Source: Pseudomonas sp. HN11 (lineage in GTDB: Bacteria; Pseudomonadota; Gammaproteobacteria; Pseudomonadales; Pseudomonadaceae). Taken from it: a stretch of DNA of 64,000 bases. Positions 44,989 through 54,498 of this stretch are shown here, piece by piece. The DNA is taken from NCBI RefSeq assembly GCF_021390155.1, contig NZ_CP089985.1, forward strand, positions 1,933,001 through 1,997,000, read 5' to 3'. Both the position numbers and the translations under genes were made by a program. The notes under the pieces are model-generated. The model was not told the DNA's origin, searched no databases, and worked only from the letters and a program-made list of their open reading frames with translations. How positions within the stretch are numbered: the first letter of the stretch is position 1; each line of letters starts with the position of its first letter.

Positions 44989-46572
44989 ATGAAATATCCA
45001 CTGCGTCCGTTGGTCTTCTGGCCAACTTTCCTGATCCTGCTGTCGGCTGTGATCGCCAGCTACATTGACCTGAATGCATTCCTTGCGGTCAGCAAGCAGC
45101 TCAATAACCTGATCCTGAAAAATTTCTCATGGCTGTTCAGCGCCGGCTCGTTTGCCATGGTGGTGTTGACCGCTGTCGTCTACTTCTCCGCGCTGGGCAA
45201 GGTGCGCATCGGCGGTGAAGACGCTCAGCCGTTGTTGAGCAAATGGCGCTGGTTCATGGTGGCGCTGTGTACCACGCTGGCGGTGGGCGTGCTGTTCTGG
45301 ACCACCGCCGAACCGCTCTACCACCTGTACGGCCCGCCCACCAGCCTGCCGATCGAAGCGGGCAGCTCGGCGGCGAAGAGCTTTGCCATGTCGACGATGT
45401 TCCTGCACTGGACCATCACTCCCTACGCCATCTACCTGGTGCCTTCGTTGGTGTTTGCGCTGGTGTTCTACAACCGCCGCAGCAATTTCTCTATTGGCGC
45501 TATGCTCGAGCCGTTGCTGGGCGCAGCGCGGGTCAAGCGTTACGCCGGGTTGATCGATACCCTGGCGATGTTCGCCCTGGTGGCTGGCATGGCCTCGTCG
45601 CTGGGGACTGGCGCACTGACGTTGGCCGGTGGCCTTGCCCAATACATTGGCGGTGAAACCACGCCGTTCCGTCTGGCCATCATCATTGCGATCATCGTCA
45701 TCACCTTTGTTGCCTCGGCCGCCAGTGGTTTGCAGAAAGGCATTGTGATGCTGTCCTCGTTCAACACTTGGATCATGTTGGCCCTGGGGCTGTTCGTGCT
45801 GCTGTGCGGACCGACCCTGTACATGTTCAGCCTCGGCGTCGAGTCACTCGGCGTGTACCTCGACACCTTCTTCAGCCGTAGCCTCTTTACCGGCGCTGCC
45901 AGTGGCGACACCTGGCCCCACAGTTGGACGGTGTTCTACTGGTCGGTTTGGTTTGCCTGGGCACCGGTCAGTGCACTGTTTCTCGGCAAGATCGGCCGTG
46001 GCTACACCGTGCGTGAATTCATTCATATCAACATGCTCTACCCGGCGCTGTTCACGGCGGTGTGGATCTGCATCTTCTCCGGCACCAGCCTGTACTTCGA
46101 TGCGCTGGGCGACGGCAGCCTCAACCGTGTGCTGAATGAGCAAGGCGTGGAGCACGTGCTGTACCAGATGTTCCAGCAACTGCCGGCGAGCGGCCTGATG
46201 ATCGCGTTCCTGCTGTTCGTGGCATTCATCTCCTTTGTTACCGCTGCGGACTCCAGCACCGATGTGATCGCCAACCTATGCAGCAAAGATGTAACCGCCG
46301 ATTCCGACCTGGACGGTAACCCGCTGCTGAAGATTGTCTGGGGCTTGATCATCGGTTCAGTGTCGTGGGTGATGGTCGCGTTTGTCGGCGTCGACGGGGT
46401 GAAGATGCTCTCCAACCTCGGCGGATTGCCGGGAATGATTCTGGTGTTGCTGGCCAGTACTTCATTGATCTTCTGGTTGAAAAACCCTGCCTTGCTGGAT
46501 GTGAAACGCCTTCGGCGGACCCCCGAGACGGAACTGCGCGGCGCCAGCCCGGTGCCGGATTTTGCCCGCTGA
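44989..46572 (+). CDS. BCCT-family transporter (betaine/choline/carnitine type)
   Basis: A 527-aa membrane protein with 12 predicted helices. The BCCT signature is present in the helix-8 region (WTVFYWSVWFAWAPVSALFLGKIGRG) with the Trp-rich substrate box, and FITAADSS-like VTAADSSTDVIANL near helix 10. The short tails suggest a metabolic uptake role rather than osmosensing. It is followed by a hydrolase gene after 27 nt and then a LysR regulator, so its substrate is probably an ester or amide of a quaternary or amino compound used as a nutrient. Confidence 0.9.
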   Translation: MKYPLRPLVFWPTFLILLSAVIASYIDLNAFLAVSKQLNNLILKNFSWLFSAGSFAMVVLTAVVYFSALGKVRIGGEDAQPLLSKWRWFMVALCTTLAVGVLFWTTAEPLYHLYGPPTSLPIEAGSSAAKSFAMSTMFLHWTITPYAIYLVPSLVFALVFYNRRSNFSIGAMLEPLLGAARVKRYAGLIDTLAMFALVAGMASSLGTGALTLAGGLAQYIGGETTPFRLAIIIAIIVITFVASAASGLQKGIVMLSSFNTWIMLALGLFVLLCGPTLYMFSLGVESLGVYLDTFFSRSLFTGAASGDTWPHSWTVFYWSVWFAWAPVSALFLGKIGRGYTVREFIHINMLYPALFTAVWICIFSGTSLYFDALGDGSLNRVLNEQGVEHVLYQMFQQLPASGLMIAFLLFVAFISFVTAADSSTDVIANLCSKDVTADSDLDGNPLLKIVWGLIIGSVSWVMVAFVGVDGVKMLSNLGGLPGMILVLLASTSLIFWLKNPALLDVKRLRRTPETELRGASPVPDFAR

Positions 46573-46599
46573 TCGATTGAACCGCTGCTGGAGCTACTG

Positions 46600-48609
46600 A
46601 TGGAAATCGTCACTGAGTTTGCTTACACCGTGCGCGAAATCGAGCACTGCCTGATCCCCTTGAAAGACGGCACTCAACTGGCCGCGCGTATCTGGCTGCC
46701 AGAAGTCGCCGGGTTGCAGCGCTTCCCTGCGATCCTGGAATACCTGCCGTACCGCAAGCGCGACGGCACCGCCGTGCGCGACGCGCTGACCCACCCGTGG
46801 ATGGCGGGGCAGGGCTATGTGTGTGTGCGGGTGGACATGCGTGGGAACGGTGAATCCCAGGGTTTGATGGCCGATGAATACCTGTTGCAGGAGCAGGAGG
46901 ACGCGCTCGAAGTAATCGACTGGCTGTGCCAGCAACCCTGGTGTGACGGGAATGTCGGCATGATGGGCATCTCCTGGGGCGGCTTCAACGGGCTGCAAGT
47001 CGCGGCACGCCAGCCTGAGGCATTGAAGGCAATCATCACCCTGTGCTCCACCGATGACCGTTTCGCCGACGACATCCACTACAAGGGCGGCAACCTGCTG
47101 ATGGAAAACTTCGGTTGGGCGGCCACCATGCTCAACTTCAGCGCGGCGGTGCCTGACCCTTTGTTGGTCGGTGACGACTGGAAGACCCTCTGGCATCAAC
47201 GTCTGGACGCGATGCCATTGCTCGCCGAGACCTGGCTGCAGCACCAGACCCGCGATGACTACTGGCGTCATGGGTCAGTGTGCGAGGACTACTCGCAGAT
47301 CAAGGCGGCGGTGTATGCAGTGGGCGGGTGGGGCGATGCCTACCGCAATACTGTCTCGCGCCTGATGGAAAACCTGCCGGGACCGAAAAAGGCCATGATC
47401 GGCCCGTGGATCCATAAGTACCCGCATTTTGCCGTGCCCAACCCGGCCATCGGCTTTCTGCAGGAAGCCAAACGCTGGTGGGATCACTGGCTCAAGGGCG
47501 TCGATAACGGGGTGATGGATGACGCAGCCTGCACTTTTTACCTACAGGATGTTCTGCCGCCCAAAGGCAGTTATTCCGAGCGTCCCGGCATCTGGGTACA
47601 GACTGCGGGGTGGCCGGATCCGCAGGTGCAATGGACCGATTTCAGCCTGGGCGACAACGGCCTGAACGCCGGCACACAGTCCTTGGCGACGCCGCGCAGC
47701 ATTTGCTCGCCGTTGACGACGGGGTTGCATCAGGGCGAATACTGCGCCATCTGGTTCGGCCCTGATGGCCCAACGGACCAGCGCCGTGATGACGCCAACT
47801 CGCTGTGTTTCGACACCCAGCCGCTCACTGAGCCCCTGGCGCTGTTGGGCGATGCGCGTCTCAAGCTACGCCTGGCCAGTGACACCTCCTGCGGTCAATT
47901 GGTTGCCCGCCTGAATGCCGTGGCGCCAGACGGCCAAGTCACACAGATCAGTTACGGAGTGCTGAATCTCACGCTTCGCGATGACTTTTCCCGCATAACA
48001 CCTGTAATCCCAGGCGAACCGATGGACGTGCAGTTAAACCTTGATCACATCGGCATACGCTTGCCCGTCGGCTACCGTTTGCGCCTGGCGCTCAGCACCG
48101 CGAGTTTTCCGCTGCTGTGGCCGAGCCGTGAGCTGACCACCCTGACGTTGTTGCCCACCCTGCACAGCCTGCAACTGCCGGTATTCAAAGGCGAGGCGGT
48201 TGACAGCCCATTCGAAGCGCCACAATCGGCGACGCCGGTGGCGATGGAGGTCCTGCGCGCCGCCGCGCCGAAACGTACGTTGATCGAAGACGTAGGCAGT
48301 GGAGAAGTCTGCGTGAAAATCGAAGACGACTTGGGTTCGGTGCTTTTTACCGACCACGGCCTGGCGGTGGACCAGCGTTGCACCGAGCAATACCGCACCT
48401 TGCCCTGGGATCCGCTGTCGACGCGGGCCGATATCGAATGGCACTACCGTGTCGGCCGCGACCAGTGGGCCGTGGAGGTGGACAGTCACTTGAGCGTGCA
48501 GGCCGATGCCGAGTGGTTCTACATCGAAGCGGAGCAGACAGCCTGGGAAAATGGCCAGCTGGAACATCGCCGGCAATGGAGTAAACGTGTGGCGAGGGTC
48601 GCACTGTAA
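46600..48609 (+). CDS. CocE/NonD-family hydrolase (X-Pro dipeptidyl-peptidase S15 type)
   Basis: A 669-aa serine hydrolase. The alpha/beta domain has the nucleophile elbow GISWGG (MMGISWGGFNGLQV), the oxyanion Tyr region EYLPYRKRDGT, and Asp/His in GGWGDAYRN and GPWIHKYPH. A C-terminal jelly-roll domain (about 380-660, DARLKLRLASDTSCGQLVARL) matches the X-Pro dipeptidyl-peptidase C-domain. No signal peptide. GGAG lies 7 nt before the ATG. Probably co-transcribed with the BCCT transporter. Confidence 0.9.
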   Translation: MEIVTEFAYTVREIEHCLIPLKDGTQLAARIWLPEVAGLQRFPAILEYLPYRKRDGTAVRDALTHPWMAGQGYVCVRVDMRGNGESQGLMADEYLLQEQEDALEVIDWLCQQPWCDGNVGMMGISWGGFNGLQVAARQPEALKAIITLCSTDDRFADDIHYKGGNLLMENFGWAATMLNFSAAVPDPLLVGDDWKTLWHQRLDAMPLLAETWLQHQTRDDYWRHGSVCEDYSQIKAAVYAVGGWGDAYRNTVSRLMENLPGPKKAMIGPWIHKYPHFAVPNPAIGFLQEAKRWWDHWLKGVDNGVMDDAACTFYLQDVLPPKGSYSERPGIWVQTAGWPDPQVQWTDFSLGDNGLNAGTQSLATPRSICSPLTTGLHQGEYCAIWFGPDGPTDQRRDDANSLCFDTQPLTEPLALLGDARLKLRLASDTSCGQLVARLNAVAPDGQVTQISYGVLNLTLRDDFSRITPVIPGEPMDVQLNLDHIGIRLPVGYRLRLALSTASFPLLWPSRELTTLTLLPTLHSLQLPVFKGEAVDSPFEAPQSATPVAMEVLRAAAPKRTLIEDVGSGEVCVKIEDDLGSVLFTDHGLAVDQRCTEQYRTLPWDPLSTRADIEWHYRVGRDQWAVEVDSHLSVQADAEWFYIEAEQTAWENGQLEHRRQWSKRVARVAL

Positions 48610-48680
48610 GCAGGCAACTGGCAGGATGCTCACCAACATGATCTCTGCGGGCCTGGGGTAACCTGGGCCCGTCATTGCCA

Positions 48681-49628
48681 ATGGACTTGCTCATGTCGCG
48701 CCGAAACGTCGATCTTCCGCCCCTCAACTGCCTGCAGACCTTCGAAGCGGCTGCCCGCCACCTGAGCTTTACCCAGGCGGCCCATGAACTGAACCTGACC
48801 CAAAGCGCGGTCAGCCGCCAAGTCAAACGTCTGGAGGAAGACCTGGCCCGCCCACTGTTTTATCGGTTGGCTCAGGGCTTGAGCTTGACCCCCGCCGGAG
48901 TGCGCTACTTCCGCACTATCCAACGCCTGTTGCGCGAACTCGACCGCGAGTCCGCCGAGTTGCGCAGGCGCGGTGCCGAACGCCAGTTGACCCTGGCCAG
49001 CACGCCTACCATCAGCTCCATCTGGCTCGCCGGCCTGTTGCCCCAGTTCCAGCGCGAACACCCGGACCTGGATATCCGCATCCTGTGCAGCGAAAGTCCC
49101 AGCCACTTGGATGTCAGCGAATATGACCTGGGCCTGTTCTATCACCTTGATGAACTGGCCGCGCCCCACGGCCTTGAACTGTCGCCGGTGTTTGACAGCG
49201 AACAGGTCATCACCGTGTGCAGCCCTGGCTACATTGAGCGCCACGGGCCGATTCATGACCTGCAACACCTGTTGCACGCGCACACCTTGTTGATTGTCGA
49301 GGATCACCATCACGACTGGCTGACCTGGACCGACTGGTTTGCCGACGCTGGCGCCGATTACTACTCGCCACGCCATGCGTTGCGCACCAACAGCTATCAA
49401 CTGTTGATGCAATCGGCGGTGATGGGGCACGGCGTTGCTCTGGGCTGGAAGCGCTTGCTGGAAAGCGACCTTGAATCCGGGCGCCTGCAAATGGCTTTGC
49501 CCCAAATCATGCACAGCCGTGGTCGCCTGCACCTGATGCAACCCCATCACCGCAACCCGCCCGCGGCGGTGCGCAGTTTTCGTCAATGGCTGCAGGCCCG
49601 TACCGCAGAGGCCGGACTCGCTGGCTGA
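48681..49628 (+). CDS. LysR-family regulator (GcvA-like)
   Basis: A 315-aa regulator with the GcvA-type N-terminus LPPLNCLQTFEAAARHLSFTQAAHELNLTQSAVSRQVKRLEEDL and effector-binding domain. It follows the hydrolase gene on the same strand and probably controls the BCCT/hydrolase operon. ATG 48693 (MSRRNVDLPPL) is an equally possible start; neither has a good ribosome site. Confidence 0.85.
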   Translation: MDLLMSRRNVDLPPLNCLQTFEAAARHLSFTQAAHELNLTQSAVSRQVKRLEEDLARPLFYRLAQGLSLTPAGVRYFRTIQRLLRELDRESAELRRRGAERQLTLASTPTISSIWLAGLLPQFQREHPDLDIRILCSESPSHLDVSEYDLGLFYHLDELAAPHGLELSPVFDSEQVITVCSPGYIERHGPIHDLQHLLHAHTLLIVEDHHHDWLTWTDWFADAGADYYSPRHALRTNSYQLLMQSAVMGHGVALGWKRLLESDLESGRLQMALPQIMHSRGRLHLMQPHHRNPPAAVRSFRQWLQARTAEAGLAG

Positions 49629-49672
49629 GTGTCAGTGTTCGCTGCGCCATTGAGTCCATTGTGATGCATTCT

Positions 49673-50839
49673 TTACGGAGCGTTGCGGCTGTGGCGGTAA
49701 TCGCTGACCGCCTCATATACCGCCTTGCGCAAGCGGTTGATACCGCCGATAGGCCGGTGTTCCGCTACGCCGAACCAGGGGTTGAACGACTGGTTGTCGC
49801 ACGCCAGGTTCTGCTCGGGCGTATCGAAATCCTGCGCCGGGACACGTACCTTGGCCACGGTTTCAAATGGCGCATCGCTTTCCTTCCACTCGATGCTGGT
49901 GTCTTCGATGGGCATGAATTTCTGCGGGTTCTGCCGCTGAATCTGCACTACAAAACACGCCGGCACACGGTCGGTCGATAACTGCTGGTTCAACGCACTG
50001 CGCAGAAAATTCGGCAGGTCCTGGTTCTGCTTGGGCAACACATACCCCGGACAACTTTGCGGGTCAGGCGCGACACGAAACTTTGCATTGGCCGTACCGA
50101 ACTTGTAGGGCGAGACCGAAAAATAAGTAGTCTGCGTCGGGCTGGCCGGTGCGGGGGCCAGGGTCGCCAGGGCAATAAACAAGTGACGGATCTGCCAGGT
50201 GCGCGGGTCGACCTTGGGGAAGAACGCCAAGACTTTCTTGCCGTCCGCTTGCGCGCCGATGTTCTGCGCGTATTCCGCTACATCGCTGACAAAGAAGTTC
50301 GGGTGGCTGAACATCACAAAGTCCTGTTCCGTGCGCGCCTGCTGGTCGGCCAGCAGTTGCTTGCCCGGCACATCCAGCAACTTGAGGGCCATACCGCGCG
50401 CATCACGGATGCTGTCGAACTGCGGATAGGCGTTACCGTTGGACAGGCGTATCAGCGCTTGCCAGGTCTTGCCCGGCTCGGCGAACACGCCCTGGCGCAG
50501 TACCGGGTCGAGGTCGGCCAGCACGCTGACTTCGGCTTTTACGCAACCATGGGCCTTGGCGTGGGCATCGCGCAGGTAGCGCGTGCCCTCACGGTGCTGG
50601 TCAACGATGCGCACGGCAGTCTGGATAATGCCTTGGGTCATCGCCGCTTCGTCGGGCGCAATCTGTTCATTCGGCGACACCGGGCCGCTGTGTTGCCAGG
50701 CGTACCAGGCGGTAGCCGCCAGCCAACCGAATAGGCCGAGGCCTACCAGCCACAGCAGGGTCTTGCCGAGAAACGCGCCGACGCGCAGCCACAGGCGGGC
50801 GAGCAGGGAAGGTCGGTCGTAGGGAGATCGAATCATCAT
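49673..50839 (-). CDS. Membrane-anchored catalase-like haem protein
   Basis: A 388-aa protein with an N-terminal helix at about 28-48 (TLLWLVGLGLFGWLAATAWYAW) and a catalase-fold domain: RIVDQHREGTRYLRDAHAKAHG, ARGMALKLLDVPG, DFVMFSHPNFFVSDVAEY, YFSVSPYKFG. It belongs to the short catalase-related family, often found beside dihaem cytochromes. The start overlaps the stop of the upstream gene by 4 nt (ATGA). It probably acts on peroxides at the periplasmic face. Confidence 0.85.
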   Translation of the reverse strand: MMIRSPYDRPSLLARLWLRVGAFLGKTLLWLVGLGLFGWLAATAWYAWQHSGPVSPNEQIAPDEAAMTQGIIQTAVRIVDQHREGTRYLRDAHAKAHGCVKAEVSVLADLDPVLRQGVFAEPGKTWQALIRLSNGNAYPQFDSIRDARGMALKLLDVPGKQLLADQQARTEQDFVMFSHPNFFVSDVAEYAQNIGAQADGKKVLAFFPKVDPRTWQIRHLFIALATLAPAPASPTQTTYFSVSPYKFGTANAKFRVAPDPQSCPGYVLPKQNQDLPNFLRSALNQQLSTDRVPACFVVQIQRQNPQKFMPIEDTSIEWKESDAPFETVAKVRVPAQDFDTPEQNLACDNQSFNPWFGVAEHRPIGGINRLRKAVYEAVSDYRHSRNAP

Positions 50840-52644
50840 GGCAGTTGTTGCTCCAGCGGTCCGCCCAGCACTTTGAGGTATTCCAGCAGCGCCCAGCGTT
50901 CCTGCGGCAGCAGGCCACGGCCGATCACGCCATTGCCACGACTGCCGGCACGGAATTCGTGACCGCTGTTGTGGTTGCCGGTGATTTTGGTATCGAACAG
51001 AAAGGCATTCTTGAACGCACCCGTCTCGAAGCCGAGGTGGCGCGGGTCGTAATTGAACGTGCCTTTATAGAAGGTGGTGCTGCGCTCGTCCTGGGGCGAG
51101 AGCAACTGGTAGATCGTCGGCACCGAACCGTTGTGCAGGAACGGTGGCGTCGCCCAGACGCCCGCCAGTGGCCGCGCCTTGTAAGCACGCAACTCGCGCA
51201 CGCCGATGGGCAGGCCGTAACCGTCCAGGCGCGGGCGCTCGGCCGGGGTCACGCCGGCGGCGCGGTAGGCATGTTCTTCGACGAAGGCGGTGACGTAGGC
51301 GAGGCCCTTGGCCACGGACATCTTTTTCAGGTCCAGCGGCTCGGTCGGCGTCGAGTGCAGCTCGACGTTGAGCTTGGCCAGTTCCGCCAGGTCCCATTGC
51401 AACGCGCTGAGGTCGTAGCGCTGGTCGGCGATGTTGCTGGCGGTGCCAGGGTCGGTGCCGATGTAGTCAACCGGCAGCATTTTCAGTTGTTGCACCGGGC
51501 GGCCGCCTTCCTGGGTGATGCTGGGCACATGGCAGCCGGCGCAGTTTTCGGTGAACAGTGCACGGCCTTGGGCGGCGAGGGTTTTGTCGATGCTGCCGAA
51601 CAAATCTTCGGGCCAGGTCGGTGGCTTGAGGTGTTGCAGGGTTTCTTCGATCAGGTTGAGGTCGCGTACCCGTACGCTGGACGGGTAGCGCGCATCGCCC
51701 TGGAGCGGCTGGCCGGCGGCGTCGAAAAAGGTCAGGGTCGCGCCGACACCCAGGGCTTCGCCGATATTGCGTGCCATGGGTTGCTGGGCCGAGCCGTTCC
51801 ATTGCACCCAGTCAAACGTCCAGATGTCCCACAGTTGCGGGTAGTCCACCGGCGCGTTGGCGACGCGATAGTTGTCCGCAGAAATGGCATCGCCAAAGCT
51901 GGCATTGGCGATACGGCCAAAGGCGTCCGTGCGGCCGGGGCCTTCTTCGGTGGGGTAGAGGTCGCGGTGGGTATCGTTCCAGGCGACCTTGAGGAACCTG
52001 TTCAGCGACTCCTTGAAGTCCTGGCGCAGTTGCTTGTGCTCGGCGTCGTAGCGATCCCCCAGCACTTGGTGGGCAAAGCGCTCGAACTTCCACGGGTTGT
52101 AATAGGTGGCCGCCAGGCTCGCGACCAGCGCCTGACCGAAACTGCCGCCGCGCAAGGTGGGCACGCTGGAGGGCAGCACGTGCTGGGCAGAACCGCCATC
52201 GATACGCAGGGCCTGGTTTTTGTAATGCAGTTCGCCGGTGTGGCAGGCGGCGCAGGTTATATCCAGGTACTCGACGTTGCTGCCGGCGTTTTTATGCCGG
52301 GCGAAACCCACCGGCAGGTTGCCAGGGTTTTGCGCGGTGGGCACCTGCTTGGGGTCGACCAGGAAGCCGAAGCGCGCCAGATACTCCGGCGTGGCGAAAC
52401 GCTGTTCGGAAAACGGCAATTCCAGGGCGGTGAACCAATCGTAGTGCAGGCCTTTTACCTGGGTGCCCTGGGGCGTGAAGTAATAGGTCTGGCGGTCGGC
52501 GGCACTCCATTGGTCCTGGTAGTGCACTTGCTCCACGGGCACGTAGTCCGGGAGTTTGGGGTTGACGGTGTAATAGAGCAGCACGGCCAGGATCAGGCCC
52601 AGTGCTATCAATATCAGGAGTAAAACACGGAAAAAAATGCGCAA
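50836..52644 (-). CDS. Membrane-anchored dihaem cytochrome c peroxidase-like protein
   Basis: A 602-aa protein with an N-terminal anchor (LLLILIALGLILAVLLYYTV) and two haem c motifs, CAACH (ITCAACHTGEL) and CAGCH (NCAGCHVPSI). Start chosen at TTG 52644, with AGGA 9-10 nt upstream and a membrane helix directly after; upstream in-frame ATGs at 52767/52764 would add an Arg/His-rich leader. It forms an operon with the catalase-like gene. Confidence 0.85.
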   Translation of the reverse strand: MRIFFRVLLLILIALGLILAVLLYYTVNPKLPDYVPVEQVHYQDQWSAADRQTYYFTPQGTQVKGLHYDWFTALELPFSEQRFATPEYLARFGFLVDPKQVPTAQNPGNLPVGFARHKNAGSNVEYLDITCAACHTGELHYKNQALRIDGGSAQHVLPSSVPTLRGGSFGQALVASLAATYYNPWKFERFAHQVLGDRYDAEHKQLRQDFKESLNRFLKVAWNDTHRDLYPTEEGPGRTDAFGRIANASFGDAISADNYRVANAPVDYPQLWDIWTFDWVQWNGSAQQPMARNIGEALGVGATLTFFDAAGQPLQGDARYPSSVRVRDLNLIEETLQHLKPPTWPEDLFGSIDKTLAAQGRALFTENCAGCHVPSITQEGGRPVQQLKMLPVDYIGTDPGTASNIADQRYDLSALQWDLAELAKLNVELHSTPTEPLDLKKMSVAKGLAYVTAFVEEHAYRAAGVTPAERPRLDGYGLPIGVRELRAYKARPLAGVWATPPFLHNGSVPTIYQLLSPQDERSTTFYKGTFNYDPRHLGFETGAFKNAFLFDTKITGNHNSGHEFRAGSRGNGVIGRGLLPQERWALLEYLKVLGGPLEQQLP

Positions 52645-52901
52645 GATGGCTATCCTTGTCTCGGTCTTGTCGAGTGGTCGCGTTGTTATGCCACTACGCC
52701 ACAAGTGCGGCAAGTGGCCATGAGCCCATAGTGGGCGGTCCCGCGATCCGTCGCGGGCCTCCATCATGAATGAAAATGCTTTTAAACACGTGAACTTATC
52801 AGAAGTTTCCTGCTCACATGCCGGTAGCCATTGGTCGTGGCCGCCTGATAAGCTCGCGACTTTATTCGAATGCCCTATTGGCGCATGAACAAGGAAATAG
52901 C

Positions 52902-53633
52902 ATGAAACAGCATCGGTTGGCGGCGGCGGTGGCCCTGGTTAGCCTGGTACTTGCGGGTTGTGATTCGCAGACCAGCGTAGAGCTGAAAACCCCGGCGCAG
53001 AAAGCTTCCTACGGCATCGGCCTGAACATGGGCAAGAGCCTTGCCCAAGAAGGCATGGATGACCTGGATTCCAAGGCAGTAGCCCAAGGCATCGAAGATG
53101 CTGTCGGCAAAAAAGAGCAGAAGCTCAAAGACGACGAACTGGTTGAAGCGTTTGCCGCACTGCAAAAGCGTGCTGAAGAACGCATGACCAAGATGAGCGA
53201 AGAGTCGGCAGCCGCCGGCAAGAAATTCCTCGAGGACAACGCCAAGAAAGACGGCGTCGTCACCACCGCTTCCGGTCTGCAGTACAAGATCATCAAGAAA
53301 GCCGACGGCGCCCAGCCTAAGCCGACTGACGTGGTGACTGTGCACTACACCGGCAAACTCACCAACGGCACCACCTTTGACAGCTCCGTGGATCGCGGTA
53401 GCCCGATTGACCTGCCTGTCAGCGGCGTGATCCCGGGTTGGGTCGAAGGCCTGCAATTGATGCATGTCGGCGAGAAGGTCGAGCTGTACATTCCTTCCGA
53501 CCTGGCCTACGGCGCACAAAGCCCAAGCCCAGCGATCCCAGCCAACTCCGTGCTGGTATTCGACCTGGAGCTGCTGGCCATCAAGGACCCAGCCAAGGCT
53601 GAAGCTCCTGCTGCACCGGCTGCCAAGAAGTAA
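52902..53633 (+). CDS. FKBP-type peptidyl-prolyl isomerase lipoprotein
   Basis: A 243-aa envelope chaperone. Lipobox LVLAGC at residues of about 18-23; N-terminal dimerisation helices (about 35-115: ASYGIGLNMGKSLAQEGMDDL); C-terminal FKBP domain (VVTVHYTGKLTNGTTFDSSVDRG, SGVIPGWVEGLQLMHVGEKVELYIP, YGAQSPSPAIPANSVLVFDLELL), followed by an Ala/Lys tail. FkpA/Mip layout. ATG 52902 has AAGGAA upstream. Confidence 0.93.
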   Translation: MKQHRLAAAVALVSLVLAGCDSQTSVELKTPAQKASYGIGLNMGKSLAQEGMDDLDSKAVAQGIEDAVGKKEQKLKDDELVEAFAALQKRAEERMTKMSEESAAAGKKFLEDNAKKDGVVTTASGLQYKIIKKADGAQPKPTDVVTVHYTGKLTNGTTFDSSVDRGSPIDLPVSGVIPGWVEGLQLMHVGEKVELYIPSDLAYGAQSPSPAIPANSVLVFDLELLAIKDPAKAEAPAAPAAKK

Positions 53634-53648
53634 CAGTCGCCTGAACCC

Positions 53649-53680
53649 ACAACGCCCCGTCTCGACGGGGCGTTGTTGTT
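53649..53680 (+). terminator. Terminator of the FKBP gene
   Basis: Perfect 12-bp stem acaacgccccgt / acggggcgttgt, loop CTCG, followed by a T-rich tract (TGTTTCT). Confidence 0.9.
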
Positions 53681-53888
53681 TCTGAGGGTTGCAAAACCCG
53701 CACCCACAAACATCCGACCGAACGGCTGCAATCTGTAGCAGTCTGATATAAGACTCGAGTACGGGTAGCCGCACATCAACGCCAAGTCAATGAAATCTTG
53801 GGTTTTTTTTCAGTGCGCAAAAAACGCCCGATCTGACTGTAGGCCTTGTATTCCGTGGCTTCCAGCGCGGAAATCAGGCTCTGTTCAC
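53681..53888. other. Gene-free stretch before the YkvA-family gene
   Basis: I see no gene or strong motif here besides a TTTTTTTT tract near 53803-53810. Together with the flanking terminator and the DnaA-box palindrome it forms the 313-bp gap between the FKBP and YkvA genes. Confidence 0.5.
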
Positions 53889-53919
53889 AAGGTTATCCAC
53901 AATTTGTGTGGATAACCTT
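53889..53919. promoter_or_regulatory. Perfect inverted pair of consensus DnaA boxes
   Basis: Arms aaggttatccaca (53889-53901) and tgtggataacctt (53907-53919) around a 5-bp ATTTG spacer. Each arm contains a perfect DnaA box, TTATCCACA, in opposite orientation. It lies 27 bp before the next start codon, where bound DnaA could repress or time transcription. Read as RNA it is a stable hairpin. Confidence 0.85.
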
Positions 53920-53946
53920 TTATGTCGCCTGGAACTGGAGTGACAA

Positions 53947-54405
53947 ATGAAACCACCCTTCAATTTCACCCGTTTCCTGCCCATGGCCGCACGCCTTCTG
54001 GGCCGTGGGCGTTTGCCGACGCTGCTGTTCGCCGTAGCCGCCAAGGGTTCGAGCCAGGGCAATCGCCTGGGCAAACTCAAGGATGACTTCAAGCTGCTTC
54101 AGGCACTGTGCCTGGCTTACTGGCGTGGCGAATACCGAACCATCAGCCCCAAGGCGCTGATTTCGGTAGTGGCGGGGTTGATGTATTTCCTGAGCCCGAT
54201 CGATGCAATCCCGGACTTTATTCCCATGTTCGGCATGCTAGACGACATTGCCGTACTGGCGTGGGTCATGAAGACCCTGGACGGTGAACTGAGCGCCTTT
54301 CGCGCCTGGCGTGACGCCCAGCGTCCGGAAAAGCTCGCCGTGGTGGAGCGCCTGCCTGCGACGCCCGCGCTACTGGCCAAGGAGAATCGGCAAAAAAACG
54401 GATGA
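53947..54405 (+). CDS. YkvA-family (DUF1232) membrane protein
   Basis: A 152-aa protein with the DUF1232 core at about 65-105: ALISVVAGLMYFLSPIDAIPDFIPMFGMLDDIAVLAWVM, including the SPIDAIPDFIP signature. The function of the family is unknown. The start is just after the DnaA-box palindrome, with GGAG 6-7 nt upstream. Confidence 0.88.
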   Translation: MKPPFNFTRFLPMAARLLGRGRLPTLLFAVAAKGSSQGNRLGKLKDDFKLLQALCLAYWRGEYRTISPKALISVVAGLMYFLSPIDAIPDFIPMFGMLDDIAVLAWVMKTLDGELSAFRAWRDAQRPEKLAVVERLPATPALLAKENRQKNG

Positions 54406-54498
54406 CGTGGCTATCCCCCTGCGACCTTTATGGCTGTTAGGATTACACTCCTAAGGAAAGAGCTTACTCAGTAAGTGCAGTTATCCTACGGGGCAGTC

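Noticed and set aside
50845-52623. 592-codon plus-strand frame opposite the dihaem peroxidase gene
   Set aside because: Antisense to a gene with two haem motifs; codon bias fits the minus strand.
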